In this document: one piece after another, positions 18,395 to 28,572 of the stretch
How the letters are laid out: each line of letters starts with the position of its first letter
How positions within the stretch are numbered: position 1 is the stretch's first letter
NCBI RefSeq assembly: GCF_030819175.1
Contig: NZ_JAUTBJ010000002.1
Location: forward strand, 2,676,001-2,740,000
Direction: 5' to 3'
DNA from: Sphingomonas sp. SORGH_AS_0879
GTDB lineage: Bacteria; Pseudomonadota; Alphaproteobacteria; Sphingomonadales; Sphingomonadaceae
Length of the DNA: 64,000 nucleotides
Position numbers and translations under genes: made by a program
Notes under the pieces: generated by a model
Databases searched by the model: none
What the model was told of the DNA's origin: nothing
Seen by the model: only the letters and a program-made list of their open reading frames with translations

Positions 18395-19204
18395 TCAGGC
18401 GCTCCGCGCTTGTGGGATGAAGGCGGCTTGCTGCCGTCCCGCCGCCAGCGCCATATCCTCGATCTCACGCCCGGCAAGCCCGGCGACCAGCGTCGCGGTC
18501 ATCTCCAGTGCGCCGCGATAGACGGCCAGGCGGCGAACCAGGTAGTTGTACATCACCGTCGCCGGGATCGCCGCGACCAGCCCGAGCGCGGTCGCGAGCA
18601 ACGCCTCCGAAATGCCCGGCGCGACGACGGCGAGGCTGGTCGTCTTGGCCGCGGCGATCCCGGTGAAGCTGTGCATGATGCCCCACACCGTTCCGAACAG
18701 CCCGACGAACGGACCGACCGAACCGATCGACGCGAAGACCGGCAGCCCGCGTCGCATCGTCGCCACCGCATCCCCCTCGATCCGGGCGATCCGGTCCTCC
18801 GCCCGCTGACCGGCGCCCGCGATGCTCCCGGCCTGGATCAACGATGCCGATTGCGCGATCTCATCGACCGCCGCCTGCGCCATCCTCGCGGTCGCGGGGT
18901 CCAGCCCATCGACATCCGACAGCCTTTTGGCGCTGGCGAGCCTGACGGTCGCCGCCTTGACGGCCGGCAGCCCCGACCGGAACTCCCTCAGCTTGACGAC
19001 ACACAAGGTCCAACTGACGAACGAGGCCGCGAGCAGGATCAGCATGACCGCCTTCACCATCGGTTCCGCGTTCACGAACATGGCAAAGGCGTCGAAATCG
19101 ACCCGAACCGTCGTCCCGCCGGAGGCCTGTGCCGCGGCGATCCCCGGAGCGGCCAGCGCCGCAGCTCCGATGCCGATGGCAATTTGCGTCAATTTACCTG
19201 TCAT
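18395..19204 (-). CDS. exbB: Biopolymer transport protein ExbB
   Basis: 269 residues from the ATG at 19204; the frame extends much further upstream inside the ABC gene, but homology starts here. It has a signal-like N-terminus (...APGIAAAQ), a first helix (AVMLILLAASFVSWTLCVV) and the MotA/TolQ/ExbB core (PVFASIGSVGPFVGLFGTVWGIMHSF, GISEALLATALGLVAAIPA). Its ATG overlaps the ABC transporter stop (ATGA), showing one operon. Confidence 0.92.
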   Translation of the reverse strand: MTGKLTQIAIGIGAAALAAPGIAAAQASGGTTVRVDFDAFAMFVNAEPMVKAVMLILLAASFVSWTLCVVKLREFRSGLPAVKAATVRLASAKRLSDVDGLDPATARMAQAAVDEIAQSASLIQAGSIAGAGQRAEDRIARIEGDAVATMRRGLPVFASIGSVGPFVGLFGTVWGIMHSFTGIAAAKTTSLAVVAPGISEALLATALGLVAAIPATVMYNYLVRRLAVYRGALEMTATLVAGLAGREIEDMALAAGRQQAAFIPQARSA

Positions 19205-21033
19205 CTGTCGATCTCCGGCAACGCGGCGTTGGATTGATCCGCCATCACGCCCTCGGCGACCGGCGGTGACGGCATGGTGGCGGGGCGCAGCGACCAGCCG
19301 CCCTCGCGTAGTTCCAGCATGAGGTGGTGGAACGGAATGATGCTGGTGCGGTGCGCGACGCTGACCACGGTCGCGCCCGCTTCGACCAGCAGGCCGTACA
19401 GCAGCGCCTCGGTCGCGACGTCGACCGCACTGGTCGCTTCGTCGAGGAAAACATGGGCGGGCTTGCTGATGAGGAAGCGGGCGAAGCCGATCCGCTGCTG
19501 CTCCCCTAGCGACAGGATGCGCGACCAGTCCTGTTCGGCGTCGAGCCCGCCATGATAGGCGACCAGATCGCCCAGATTGACGCGCCGCAGCGCCGCCAGC
19601 AGCACCTCGTCCTCGACATCGCCAGCATCCTGCTTCGGGTAGATCAACTGGCTGCGGAGCGTGCCCAGCATCATATACGGCTTTTGCGGCATGAACAGCA
19701 TCCGCTCCAGCGGTGGCAGATCCAGCCGTCCACTGCCCCGCGTCCACAAGCCGGCGAGGACGCGCAGGAACGAACTTTTGCCAACGCCCGTCTGGCCGAC
19801 CACGATCATGCGCTGACCGGGCTCCAGGTCGAAGCTGATATCCCGCACCAGGCTGCGTTCGCCGCCCGGCGTCTGATAGGTCACATGATCGACCCGGATC
19901 GAATCGCCGCCACGAAACAGCGCGATGGAATGTTGACCGGGCTTCTCCGCGCGCGTCCGGTGCCGCTCTTCGATTTCCCGTGATTTTTCTAAAACTTGCG
20001 CAAGACGCACGGCATTGGGCGCGACATGGGACAAGGTCGGGATCAACCTTTCGAAATTGCCGATCGCGCTCTGGATGACCATGGTCGCCATTGCGGCCGA
20101 GGCGATCGCACCGAATTCGATCTTCCCCGACAGATAGAGCGGGATGACGAAGATCAACGGCAGGGCGAACTCCGCCAACTCGAACAGCCGTATGAAGAAC
20201 TGGACCCGAACGTCGTTCACGATGTTGCGGACCGATTGGCGCACGGCGTGGCGCAGGCGGGTGTCGATCTGCTGGCATTCGGCCTCCTCACCGCCATAGA
20301 AGGCGATGGTTTCGGCATTGTCGCGAACGTGAAGGACGCCGTAGCGCAAGTCCGCCTCGGCGATCTTGACGTCCCACGCAATGCCGATTCCCGGCCGGTA
20401 GACATAGAAGAATGCCAGAATGCGGATACCGGAAAGCACGAAGATCGCCGGTGCGATCAGCGGCGATATCCGGGAAAGTAGCGCCATCTGGATCGTAATC
20501 GAAAAGCCGATCGAAAAGATCATCGGAGGGAAGGCAACCAGTGCCTTGCACAGCGGAGCGATCTCTTCCTGAATCCGCTGGTCGGGGTTGTCGATGTCCC
20601 TGTCGATATTGATGTCGTAATAGGCACGATTGGCCAGATAGCGGTCGACGAGCAAAGTGGTCAGAAAGCGGCGCCAGTGCACTTCGAGATAGCTGGTCAC
20701 GAAGTCGCTAACCCAGGAAACAACTCCCTTGCCGACGAACAGGGCAGCGATCGTCAGGGTCAGCGGCCAATATGTATCCACGCTCTTCGCGACGAGGGCG
20801 TTGGTCTGCTCCCCGACAAGCTGGGTGTTGTAGCCGCTCGCCACCGCATTCAGCGCGTTGCAGGTGAAGGCCGCCGCCAATAGCGCCCATGGCGTCCACG
20901 CCCACCGCCGCAGCCAATAGGGCCATACCAGCAACGCCACGCGGCGGAAGAAGACGGCGTTGATCTTGCGATCGCGGGGATCGACCACGATACGCGATCG
21001 CATCGTCCCGGTCGTGCTGCCCGACGCCTTCAT
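19201..21033 (-). CDS. SbmA/BclA-like ABC transporter, fused permease and ATPase
   Basis: 610 residues. The permease half (about 1-350) carries the SbmA/ABCD-type signature YYDINIDRDIDNPDQRIQEE and about six hydrophobic segments. The ATPase half has Walker A (VGQTGVGKSSFLRV), an LSLGEQQRIGFAR signature and Walker B (HVFLDEATSAVD). Relatives such as BclA and YddA move peptides or peptide-like antibiotics across the inner membrane, generally inward for SbmA/BacA/BclA. The gene overlaps both the M16 peptidase and exbB by four bases. A peptide or peptidic siderophore is a reasonable guess for cargo; direction and substrate are inference. Confidence 0.8.
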   Translation of the reverse strand: MKASGSTTGTMRSRIVVDPRDRKINAVFFRRVALLVWPYWLRRWAWTPWALLAAAFTCNALNAVASGYNTQLVGEQTNALVAKSVDTYWPLTLTIAALFVGKGVVSWVSDFVTSYLEVHWRRFLTTLLVDRYLANRAYYDINIDRDIDNPDQRIQEEIAPLCKALVAFPPMIFSIGFSITIQMALLSRISPLIAPAIFVLSGIRILAFFYVYRPGIGIAWDVKIAEADLRYGVLHVRDNAETIAFYGGEEAECQQIDTRLRHAVRQSVRNIVNDVRVQFFIRLFELAEFALPLIFVIPLYLSGKIEFGAIASAAMATMVIQSAIGNFERLIPTLSHVAPNAVRLAQVLEKSREIEERHRTRAEKPGQHSIALFRGGDSIRVDHVTYQTPGGERSLVRDISFDLEPGQRMIVVGQTGVGKSSFLRVLAGLWTRGSGRLDLPPLERMLFMPQKPYMMLGTLRSQLIYPKQDAGDVEDEVLLAALRRVNLGDLVAYHGGLDAEQDWSRILSLGEQQRIGFARFLISKPAHVFLDEATSAVDVATEALLYGLLVEAGATVVSVAHRTSIIPFHHLMLELREGGWSLRPATMPSPPVAEGVMADQSNAALPEIDR

Positions 21034-23774
21034 GCCAAGGGCTCCGCGACGACCAGATCGGACAGCCCCGCCTCCGCGACGGAAGCGGCAATGGCACGCG
21101 CCTCGCCTGTCATCATACAGACCAGCGCATCCGGCTCCGGCAATAGCGGGATCGCCGCCGCCGCCAGTTCATCCGGCGTCAGCGCCTCGACACGATCGCG
21201 ATAGCGATACCAATCGTCCGGCCCCCGATAATCGTGATCATGACCCGATTGCAGCGCGTTGACCGTGTCGACGGCCTTTTCGTTGAGCCGCGCCAGACGC
21301 TGTCGCTCCGATCGCCTGAACGCCTCGATCTCCGATGCCCGCACGGGGTGACTGCCACGAAGACCGTCGACGATCGTGCGCAACTCGCGCAAGGCGGGCC
21401 CAGCCAGCGCAGGTTTCACTTCGGTATGGACGACACCATAGCCGGGCCCATGGCGGGGGACCAGTTCACCGACCTGCCCCTGGACGCCATAGGTCCATCC
21501 CAGTTCCTCCCGCAGCCGCAAACCCGCGCGCGCGCCGAAGTCACCGGCCAGCGCATGGCCCAGACAGGCGAAGCGAAGCAGTTCGTCCTCCTCCAGTCGA
21601 TGGGGCGACCGCCAGTAGAGCGACACGCGCGCGGACTCGCGCCCCGGCGCGTCGATGATGCGGATACCCGACCGGACCGGCGCGAGATCGAGCCGTGTCG
21701 GCGGAGAGAATGATTCCGACCCGGCCCAGGACGCCAGTATCGCCTCCGCCAGCGCGGTTGCCTCCTCCATATCCATGTCCGCCGCGAGAAGCAGAAGCGT
21801 TTCCTCGGGCTGCCATGCAAAGCCATGGAAGTGCCGCATATCCGCCATCGTCAGCCGCTGGTCGATATCGGTGGCTGCGGGCATGGCACCCGCCAGTCGG
21901 TGGTCAGCGCCCAGGACGCACGCATTGGCAAGGGCATAGGCCAGCGCGGCGGGGGTGCCCGCGCGCCCGCGCGCATTGGCCGCCAGCGTGGCGACCATGG
22001 TCACCTGATCGTCCGATCCGAAGCGCGGCGCGCTCAGCAGGTCGGCGAGCAATGCCAGCGCACTCGGCAACGCTGGCCGCAACCCGCTGATGTCGATGGT
22101 CGACCGGTCGAGCATGGCGCGGGCGGCGACCTTCAGCCCCGCGCCCGACGCACGATCGGCCAGCGCGGCGGCATCGTCCCCGCCCGCACCGATCGCCATG
22201 CCCGACGCGATCACCTGCGCGATCCCCTCCAGTCCGTGCGGCTCGAAGGCCGTGCCGCCGCGCCCGATCGCGCGGAGATGGAAGCGCGGATCGCCGACGC
22301 GGCGCGCCAGCCGCAGGCGGGCTCCGCATCGCAGCCGCACCTCATGATAATCGGGCGCATGGATCATCGCCGCCGCCGGATCCGCGATGGCCGGTGCGGA
22401 CAGGGGCACTTGCTCCGCCACGGTGCCCGGCCGCACCTGATCGACCATCAGAACGAAGCGATCGCGCCCCAGCCAGCGCCGGGCCGCGCCGCGAATATCC
22501 TCGTCTTCGAGCTCCCTGATCAGCCGCACTTCACGATGGAACCAGTCCGCGTCGCCGTGGAGCAGTTCGCCTTCCACCAGGGCGCCCGCGCGCCGTTCGA
22601 AGGATTCCATATCCCGCATCCGGTCGGACAGCATCCGCACGCGCAAGGCCTCCAGCCGATCGGCGGGCAGCGGGCTCGACACGAAGTCGGCGACGGCGCC
22701 GTCGAGCAAATCGGCAATATCCGCGACGGGTGCCGCGCGCAGTTCGGCGGATATCACGAACATGCCCGATGCGCGGCCTTTGACCACCGATATGTCGATG
22801 CTCGACGCGATCGGCGCATCACCCGTCGCGAAACGCTGGTGGAGCAGGCTGGAGCGGCCGTTGCCCAGCAATTCCCCCGCCATGGCCAGCGCGACATGGT
22901 CCCGCGCACTGGTGACGATGGAGGGCGTGGACCATGCCTGGTAGAACAGGCCGGGCCGCTGGATCCTGTCCGCCACGCGCAAGACGCTCTCGCGCGGCAT
23001 GGCATCGAACCGGGCCAACCGCCTCGGGGCGGACGGCACCGGGGCGATCCCGGCAAAATAGCGCGTCACCATGTCCAGCGTTTCGGCACGGTCGATCGCC
23101 CCGGTGACCACGACCACCGCGTTCGCCGGACCATAATGGGTCCGGTGCCAGTCGCGGAGCGTCTGGGCGGTGACCGCTTCGATATCCGCGACATGGCCGA
23201 TGACGGGATGCTTATAGGGGTGACCGGCGGGGAGCATCCCGTCCGCCAGCCACTCGAACACCTTGCCGAGCGGCCGGGCTTCGTTCTCGCGCTTTTCCTC
23301 CAGGATCACGCTCCGCTCCCGCTCGATGATGTCGGGATCGAGGCTGTCGGCGAAGTTCGCCATGCGATCCGCCTCGGCGAACAGCACATATTCCAGCAGA
23401 TGCGCAGGGATCGTCTGGACGTAGCGCGTCTGGTCCGGCTCGGTCATGGCATTGACCGAGACGGCCCCCGCATCGAGCATTCGCGTGACATAGCTTCCCG
23501 GCAGCGCCCGCGTACCGCTGAACATCATATGTTCCAGGAAATGCGACAGCCCGGTCTGTCCCCTTCCCTCCTCCATCGCCCCGACGCGGTAGCCGACGCA
23601 GACATGGACCAGCGCGGTCGTGCGATCGGGTTGCAACAGGACGGTCAGGCCGTTGGGCAGGACGTGCCGCTCCGCCGTCATGGCGATCGCCGCCGCCAGC
23701 GATCGGCTGTCGAGACGCCAGCCCCGCGCTTCCGAAAGCGTCGGGACCGGCACTTCGGCAACGGACGCGAACAT
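21030..23774 (-). CDS. M16-family zinc peptidase (pitrilysin/insulinase type)
   Basis: 914 residues: two M16 halves in one chain, as in insulinase-type enzymes. The N-terminal half has the inverted zinc motif HFLEH (residues 78-82) and a downstream Glu in ERSVILEEKREN near residue 159, the spacing of active members. The C-terminal half is the inactive partner domain. No signal peptide is visible, so it probably works in the cytoplasm. M16 enzymes cut small peptides enclosed in their chamber. Between a receptor and an SbmA-like transporter, it could digest an imported peptide or release iron from a peptidic siderophore. Confidence 0.85.
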   Translation of the reverse strand: MFASVAEVPVPTLSEARGWRLDSRSLAAAIAMTAERHVLPNGLTVLLQPDRTTALVHVCVGYRVGAMEEGRGQTGLSHFLEHMMFSGTRALPGSYVTRMLDAGAVSVNAMTEPDQTRYVQTIPAHLLEYVLFAEADRMANFADSLDPDIIERERSVILEEKRENEARPLGKVFEWLADGMLPAGHPYKHPVIGHVADIEAVTAQTLRDWHRTHYGPANAVVVVTGAIDRAETLDMVTRYFAGIAPVPSAPRRLARFDAMPRESVLRVADRIQRPGLFYQAWSTPSIVTSARDHVALAMAGELLGNGRSSLLHQRFATGDAPIASSIDISVVKGRASGMFVISAELRAAPVADIADLLDGAVADFVSSPLPADRLEALRVRMLSDRMRDMESFERRAGALVEGELLHGDADWFHREVRLIRELEDEDIRGAARRWLGRDRFVLMVDQVRPGTVAEQVPLSAPAIADPAAAMIHAPDYHEVRLRCGARLRLARRVGDPRFHLRAIGRGGTAFEPHGLEGIAQVIASGMAIGAGGDDAAALADRASGAGLKVAARAMLDRSTIDISGLRPALPSALALLADLLSAPRFGSDDQVTMVATLAANARGRAGTPAALAYALANACVLGADHRLAGAMPAATDIDQRLTMADMRHFHGFAWQPEETLLLLAADMDMEEATALAEAILASWAGSESFSPPTRLDLAPVRSGIRIIDAPGRESARVSLYWRSPHRLEEDELLRFACLGHALAGDFGARAGLRLREELGWTYGVQGQVGELVPRHGPGYGVVHTEVKPALAGPALRELRTIVDGLRGSHPVRASEIEAFRRSERQRLARLNEKAVDTVNALQSGHDHDYRGPDDWYRYRDRVEALTPDELAAAAIPLLPEPDALVCMMTGEARAIAASVAEAGLSDLVVAEPLA

Positions 23775-23776
23775 CT

Positions 23777-26366
23777 TCAGAACGATCCGCGCAGCGTCAA
23801 CAGCGCGGTGCGCGGTTGACCGTAATAGCTGCCCATGCTCGCCATCACGGTCGAATAATATTTCCTGTCGAACAGGTTGGTCACATTCGCCTGAAGCGAC
23901 AAGCGGGGCTGGATCATGAACTTCAGCATCGCGTCGACAGTCGCGTATCCGTCGCGCGGCGTGTAGACATAGGTCGTCTTGAACTTCCTCGTCGGCCGAT
24001 CATAGGTCTGCAACCTCGCATAAGGAGCGACGCTGCTTTCGACATGGCCGCCAAGTCCGACGATCAGCCTGTTGTTCAGGACGGGAACGCGCCACGTCGC
24101 GAACGCCTTCAAGAGATGATCGGGCACCTGCTGCTGCAGCGGGACCAGGCTCGCCGTCGTCAGGACGGTGCCCGCCTTCTGGCTGGAATGCGTATAGGTA
24201 TAGGACGCGTCGAGGTTCAGACTGCGGGTCAACGCGCCCTGCACCTGGAATTCGAAGCCCTTGCTCCGGTTTTCGGTGCCATCCGTCAGGTAGCAGCATT
24301 GGGATCCGGTCGTCGGATTCTGCGAATAACGGCCCGACGGATCGAAGACCGGCGTATTGCGGCTACGGATGTAGAAGATGGACTGCGACAGGTTCAGCGT
24401 GCCGTTCGCCAGCGCTTCCTTCATGCCGACCTCCGCATTGGCGCCGGTCAGCGGCTTCACCGGATTTCCGTCGGCCTGATAGTAATTGAAATGGTCGAAG
24501 ATCGTGTTGTAATTACGCGTAGAAGGAGACGGTCTTGGTGACGTCCAGTACCAGCCCGACATTCGGGTAGGCCAGGTTGCTGGTGCTGGTCGTGTTCGTA
24601 GAGATATCGGGCGCGACGCCCTGGCCATAATAAGTAGCGGTCTTGACCGCCGTCCTGTAACCTGAATACCGCTCCGCGATCGTCAGATGTGCCCAGGACC
24701 AGGGTGAGATGCGCAGCGTGGCGTAGGCACCATATTGAATCTGCTGATCCTGCGGATAGGCGGTCTGGTAGTCCAGGCTGTAATCGGACGCCGCAGGCTG
24801 CGGAAACCGGGCCGCATCGAACGGGATGATGACATAGTTCCGATAGGCGAAGAAACCCGAGATGTCGGCCAGGCTCTGGCGGATCAACTGATAATTTGCG
24901 CCGGTCGTCAGGTCGAACGCCACCTGGCCGATCGAAAATGTGCCGTGCACATAGCCGTCGAGCAGATACTGGTCCGAGCGCCTCTTGGCCCGAAAGGCGG
25001 TCGCCGTTCCCTCGTTCACGACACCCGGCCTTACGCCGATCTTCCCGAAGGTCGGGGTGAAGGCGAACGTATTGAAGTTGATGTCCTGCCACGTGATCTG
25101 CCCGTTCAGGCGCAGATCCCACTTGTCGAACAGCTTTTGCCGCAATTGCGCGAACACTTCGCGCGTGTTCGTGTTGGTGCGGCTCCACGGCGTGCACAGG
25201 CAGGTGCCGCGCGGCAGGTCGAGCAGCTTGCCATCGGCGTTGGTCGGCAAGCCCCAGAAGGGCGTATCGCGGCTGGTGCTGATCTTGCCGCCCAGGTTGA
25301 TCGTCGTCGCGGTCGACGGCGTGACCTCCACATTCACATAGCCTTGCAGGAACCGGCGCGAGGCATTGTCATAGAAATACTCGTTGCGTTCGCCCGTCAC
25401 CACCGTCCGCGCCTTCACCAGACCACCCAGCCATTCCGGGGAGGAGGCGTCGACCACGGTGCGAAGCTGGTTGTACGAGCCGCCCTGCACGGTGATGTCC
25501 AACATGCGATGGTCGAGCGGCCGCTTGCGCTCCAGGCCGATCGAACCGCCGGGCGATCCGACCCCGGTGAACGTCCCCGCCGCGCCGCGCTGGATGGCGA
25601 CGCTGTCGTAGATCGACAGATCGTCGAGTACGGAATAGTTGGATGTGAAGTTGCCGTTGCCGGTCGCCCCGATGAAGATCGGCGACCCGCCGTCGATCTG
25701 CACATTGTTGATCTGGAAGCCGCGCGAGAAGAAGTTCGGCCCCTGCGCGGTCTGTACGGACGACACGCCCGGCAAAGCATCGAGGCCATCGGTGAAGCTG
25801 TTGATGACGCGATCGTCGATCTGCGTACGCGTCAGCACCGAAACCGCCTGCGGCGTATCCTTCAGCGCCAGCGGCGTCTTGGAAGCGATGGTCGTGGCGT
25901 TGGTCGTATAGCTGCGCGTGCCCTCGGTCGCGATCGGATCGCTGCTTCCGTTGGCACCCGCCGGTGTCCCGCCCGCTGCGACACCGGCACCGGCGGCCGT
26001 GACCCGCACCGTCGAGAGCAGCTTGCCGCCACCGTCGGCTCCGGGGATCGGAACCACCAGCCATTCGCCGCCAGCCGTCGTCTTCAACATCAAACCGCTG
26101 CCATCCAGCGCCATGCGTGCCGCGCTATCCGGTGCCATGGAACCGTTGACGGCCGGTGCCGACTTGCCGCGGACGGTCGCCGGATCGAAGGTGATCCGGC
26201 GGCCCGCCTGTGCCGCGATCTCGGTCAGCACATTGTCGAGCGACCCCGCCGGCACATGGAACATCACCTGGCCCGCTGCCGCATGGGCTGGCGTCCCCAT
26301 CGCCACCCCCGCCGTCGCCAGCCAAAAGGCCATCATGCTACGTTTGACGTTGAATGTGTCCTGCAT
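23777..26366 (-). pseudogene. TonB-dependent siderophore receptor with STN domain, frameshifted
   Basis: Reads as a receptor of about 860 residues: signal peptide (...AHAAAG), STN secretin/TonB signalling domain (FHVPAGSLDNVLTEIAAQAG), plug (KTPLALKDTPQAVSVLTRTQ, DALPGVSSVQTAQGPNFFSR) and barrel ending LLTLRGSF. The frame breaks at 24511-24516: TKTVSFYA meets TAA, and the barrel resumes in the next frame as NYNTIFDHFNYYQ. One extra base explains it. The ATG at 26366 is used (a GTG at 26375 is in frame). The STN domain fits signalling through the FecIR pair downstream. Two bases separate it from the peptidase gene. Sequencing error is a real alternative. Confidence 0.85.
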
Positions 26367-26375
26367 CTTGCCCAC

Positions 26376-26903
26376 CCCATGCCGCCGGACTGACGGCCTC
26401 CACTGGCTTTGACGGGCGTCGCAACAAAAGTGTCACCTCCGAAACGGATTTTTTGTGGTTTAGGCGGTCATCCCCCCACCACTGGCCCGTACGCGCCGGC
26501 TCGGGATGCAGGCGGCAGAACGGTGGATGGGTTCGCCACGCAGCCGCTGACCTGGCAACTGCCGAGGGAGTGATCGCCCAACGTCGCGGTGGGACAATAG
26601 AGACGGGCGGGTCAGGCCCGTCTCAGGCCCGGGCTCCGGTCAATGCGCTGAAGGCCTGCTCATGCTCGAGCGCCCAAATACAGTGCGCCTAGAACGGCAC
26701 GCGTAGCGAATGGCCGAGTAGGGTGATCGCGTAGACGACGCCGATCGACGTACCGCAGATCAATGGGTCCTGCCCCTGGATCAGCGCGCTGTTCGTTCTG
26801 AGTGACGGACGATGGTTGCATCGCGACGTGCCGTTCTCAGTCATCCATGGCCCATCGTAGCACCCGCGCGTAGCCAGGTCGGGCGTCGTCAAGCGAGAGC
26901 ATC
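26376..26903. other. Non-coding region upstream of the siderophore receptor
   Basis: Contains the promoter region of the receptor operon (minus strand) and a hairpin at 26600-26624. A 102-codon open frame here has no recognisable features. The region ends at the left inverted repeat of the decayed IS. I could not name an ECF promoter with confidence. Confidence 0.5.
26600..26624. terminator. Perfect 9-bp hairpin upstream of the receptor operon
   Basis: GAGACGGGC at 26600-26608 pairs with GCCCGTCTC at 26616-26624 around a 7-base loop. No T-run on either strand. It may be a leftover terminator of a gene removed by the IS insertions, or a regulatory stem. Confidence 0.35.
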
Positions 26904-26929
26904 TGACGTGCTCCCCAAAGCTCCTCCAG

Positions 26930-27794
26930 TCATAACTGGAGTCCGGGGTTGGTATGGTGCCCCTCGGGGCGATGTTGCACAACCCGCCTGGCAGCATCGG
27001 CGGGCGTCAGCCCACCAACACCGCTATGCGGCCGCACATGGTTGTAGTCGTCGCGCCAGAGCCGCAGCACCGAGCGGGCATGGCCTAGCGACACGAACAG
27101 CGTCTCGTTGAGGCATTCGTCGCGCAGACGACCGTTGAAGCTCTCGACGTAGCCGTTCTGTTGCGGCTTACCCGGCGCGATGTAGTGCCACTCGACCGGG
27201 CGCTCCTGCGTCCATCTCAGGATCGCTATGCTGGTCAGCTCGGTGCCGTTGTCGCTCACGATCATCAGCAGCGGCACGGCCCTGACGGCGATGATGGCGT
27301 CGAGCTCACGAGCGACACGCGCGCCTGACAGCGAGGTGTCGGCCACCAGCGCCAGGCATTCCCGCGTGAAGTCGTCGACCACCGCCAGGATACGGATGCG
27401 CCGGCCGCTGATCAGCGTGTCGCTGACGAAGTCGAGGCTCCACCGCTGGTTCGGACCTTACGGCAGCACCATGGGCGCTCGGGTGCCCATCGCTCGCTTG
27501 CGGCCACGCCGGCGTCTGACCCGCAGGTTCTCCTCGCGGTACGGCCGCAGCAGCTTCTTGTGGTTCATGACCAGCCCCTCGCGGGCCAGCATGATCCCCA
27601 GCCGACGGTAGCCGAAGCGGCGACGCTCCGCCGCGATCTCGCACAACCGCGACCGCAGGTCGCCATCATCACTACGCCGGGGCGTAGCGCACCGACGTTC
27701 GATCGACACCGAAGATGGTACAGGCCCGACGCTCGCTGATGCCGAACAGCTGCCGAGCATGCTCGACAGCCTTCCGCTGAGCGGCGGGCTTCAC
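26930..27794 (-). pseudogene. IS3-family transposase OrfB, inactivated
   Basis: Integrase-type DDE transposase remnants: [12 protein letters not shown], then [22 protein letters not shown] and [18 protein letters not shown]. Two lesions are visible. The frame that starts after orfA (VKPAAQRKAVEHARQLFGIS) shifts near 27680, where the reading jumps into [16 protein letters not shown] at 27458-27460 then interrupts [14 protein letters not shown]. The protein cannot be made intact. Confidence 0.85.
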
Positions 27795-28057
27795 CAGTTT
27801 TTTCCCGCCACCTCCTTCAGCACGGCGTTGTCCAGCATGGCATCAGCCAGCAGTCGTTTGAGCCGGCCGTTCTCCTCCTCGAGCACCTTCAGCTTGCGTG
27901 CCTGCGACACATCCATGCCGCCATACTTCGCCTTCCACGCATACAGCGTCGCGCTGCTGATGCCGTGCTTGCGGCAAACGTCGGCGGTCTTCATCCCGGC
28001 CTCCTGCTCGCGCAGCACCGCGATGATCTGCTCCTCGCTGAACCTAGTCTTCTTCAC
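27791..28057 (-). CDS. IS3-family transposase OrfA
   Basis: 88 residues: helix-turn-helix (FSEEQIIAVLREQEAGMKTA DVCRKHGISSATLYAWK, split here for length) followed by a leucine-zipper-like helix ([20 protein letters not shown]). It ends at an A-rich stretch (gga aaa aac) of the kind used for the -1 shift into OrfB in IS3 elements. Intact, although its partner OrfB is broken. Confidence 0.9.
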   Translation of the reverse strand: MKKTRFSEEQIIAVLREQEAGMKTADVCRKHGISSATLYAWKAKYGGMDVSQARKLKVLEEENGRLKRLLADAMLDNAVLKEVAGKNW

Positions 28058-28197
28058 GTCCGTCTCCTCACGAAGGCGGACTCTAGCTCAAACTGCCGGA
28101 GTTTCAGGGGAGCACGTCTGAACTGGCCCCCATTTCGACCGGACGGATTTGAGCCTAGGAAGGAGGCTTGGGGCTATCCCCTGAGCATAGGCTTATG

Positions 28198-28572
28198 TCC
28201 GTGTCCGAGATCATCACCGACGGCGGTCGTCGCCGTCACTGGAGCACGCCCGAGAAGCTGAGGATCGTCGAGGAGACGCTCGATGGTCGGGAGAGCATAT
28301 CGGTGGTGGCGCGCCGCAACGGCGTGGCGCCGAACCTGCTGTACCGTTGGCGGCGGCTGATGCTGGAAGGCGGGAGCGTTGCAGTTGCCGGCGACGACGA
28401 CGTGACCAGCAACCGGCAGGTCCGCGAGATGGAAACCCGCATCCGCGAACTGGAGCGCCAGCTCGGGCGCAAGACGCTGGAGGTCGAGATACTGAAGGAG
28501 GCGCTGGAGCGCTCGCGCCCAAAAAAAGCGAGCTTGCTCATGCACTCGCCGCTGCCGGAGACTATCCGGTGA
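28198..28572 (+). CDS. IS2-group transposase OrfA
   Basis: 124 residues: helix-turn-helix (WSTPEKLRIVEETLDGRESI, VVARRNGVAPNLLYRWRRL) and a coiled coil (METRIRELERQLGRKTLEVE). A run of seven A at 28521-28527 in the codons P-K-K is a typical -1 slippage site and gives entry to OrfB. Confidence 0.9.
   Translation, partial: SVSEIITDGGRRRHWSTPEKLRIVEETLDGRESISVVARRNGVAPNLLYRWRRLMLEGGSVAVAGDDDVTSNRQVREMETRIRELERQLGRKTLEVEILKEALERSRPKKASLLMHSPLPETIR

Larger units (their letters stand above)
26904..28118 (-). mobile_element. Decayed IS3-family element (IS407-like), right tip displaced by a second IS
   Basis: The left end begins TGACGTGCTCCCC at 26904; the right end is its inverse, GGGGAGCACGTC, up to 28118. 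The final A of this repeat is now at 29437, beyond an inserted IS2-group element. It carries orfA (intact) and orfB (broken) on the minus strand. No direct repeat flanks the reconstructed ends, in keeping with an old copy. The third IS in this window (49435-50683) starts with the same TGACGTG tip and encodes related proteins. Confidence 0.85.

Noticed and set aside
17253..26375. Lasso-peptide biosynthesis cluster
   Set aside because: There is a receptor, a peptidase and a transporter, but no precursor, cyclase or B protein was found; only import and degradation functions can be argued.
26689..26997. 102-codon minus-strand frame upstream of the siderophore receptor
   Set aside because: No motif or ribosome site, and it runs into the terminal repeat of an IS.
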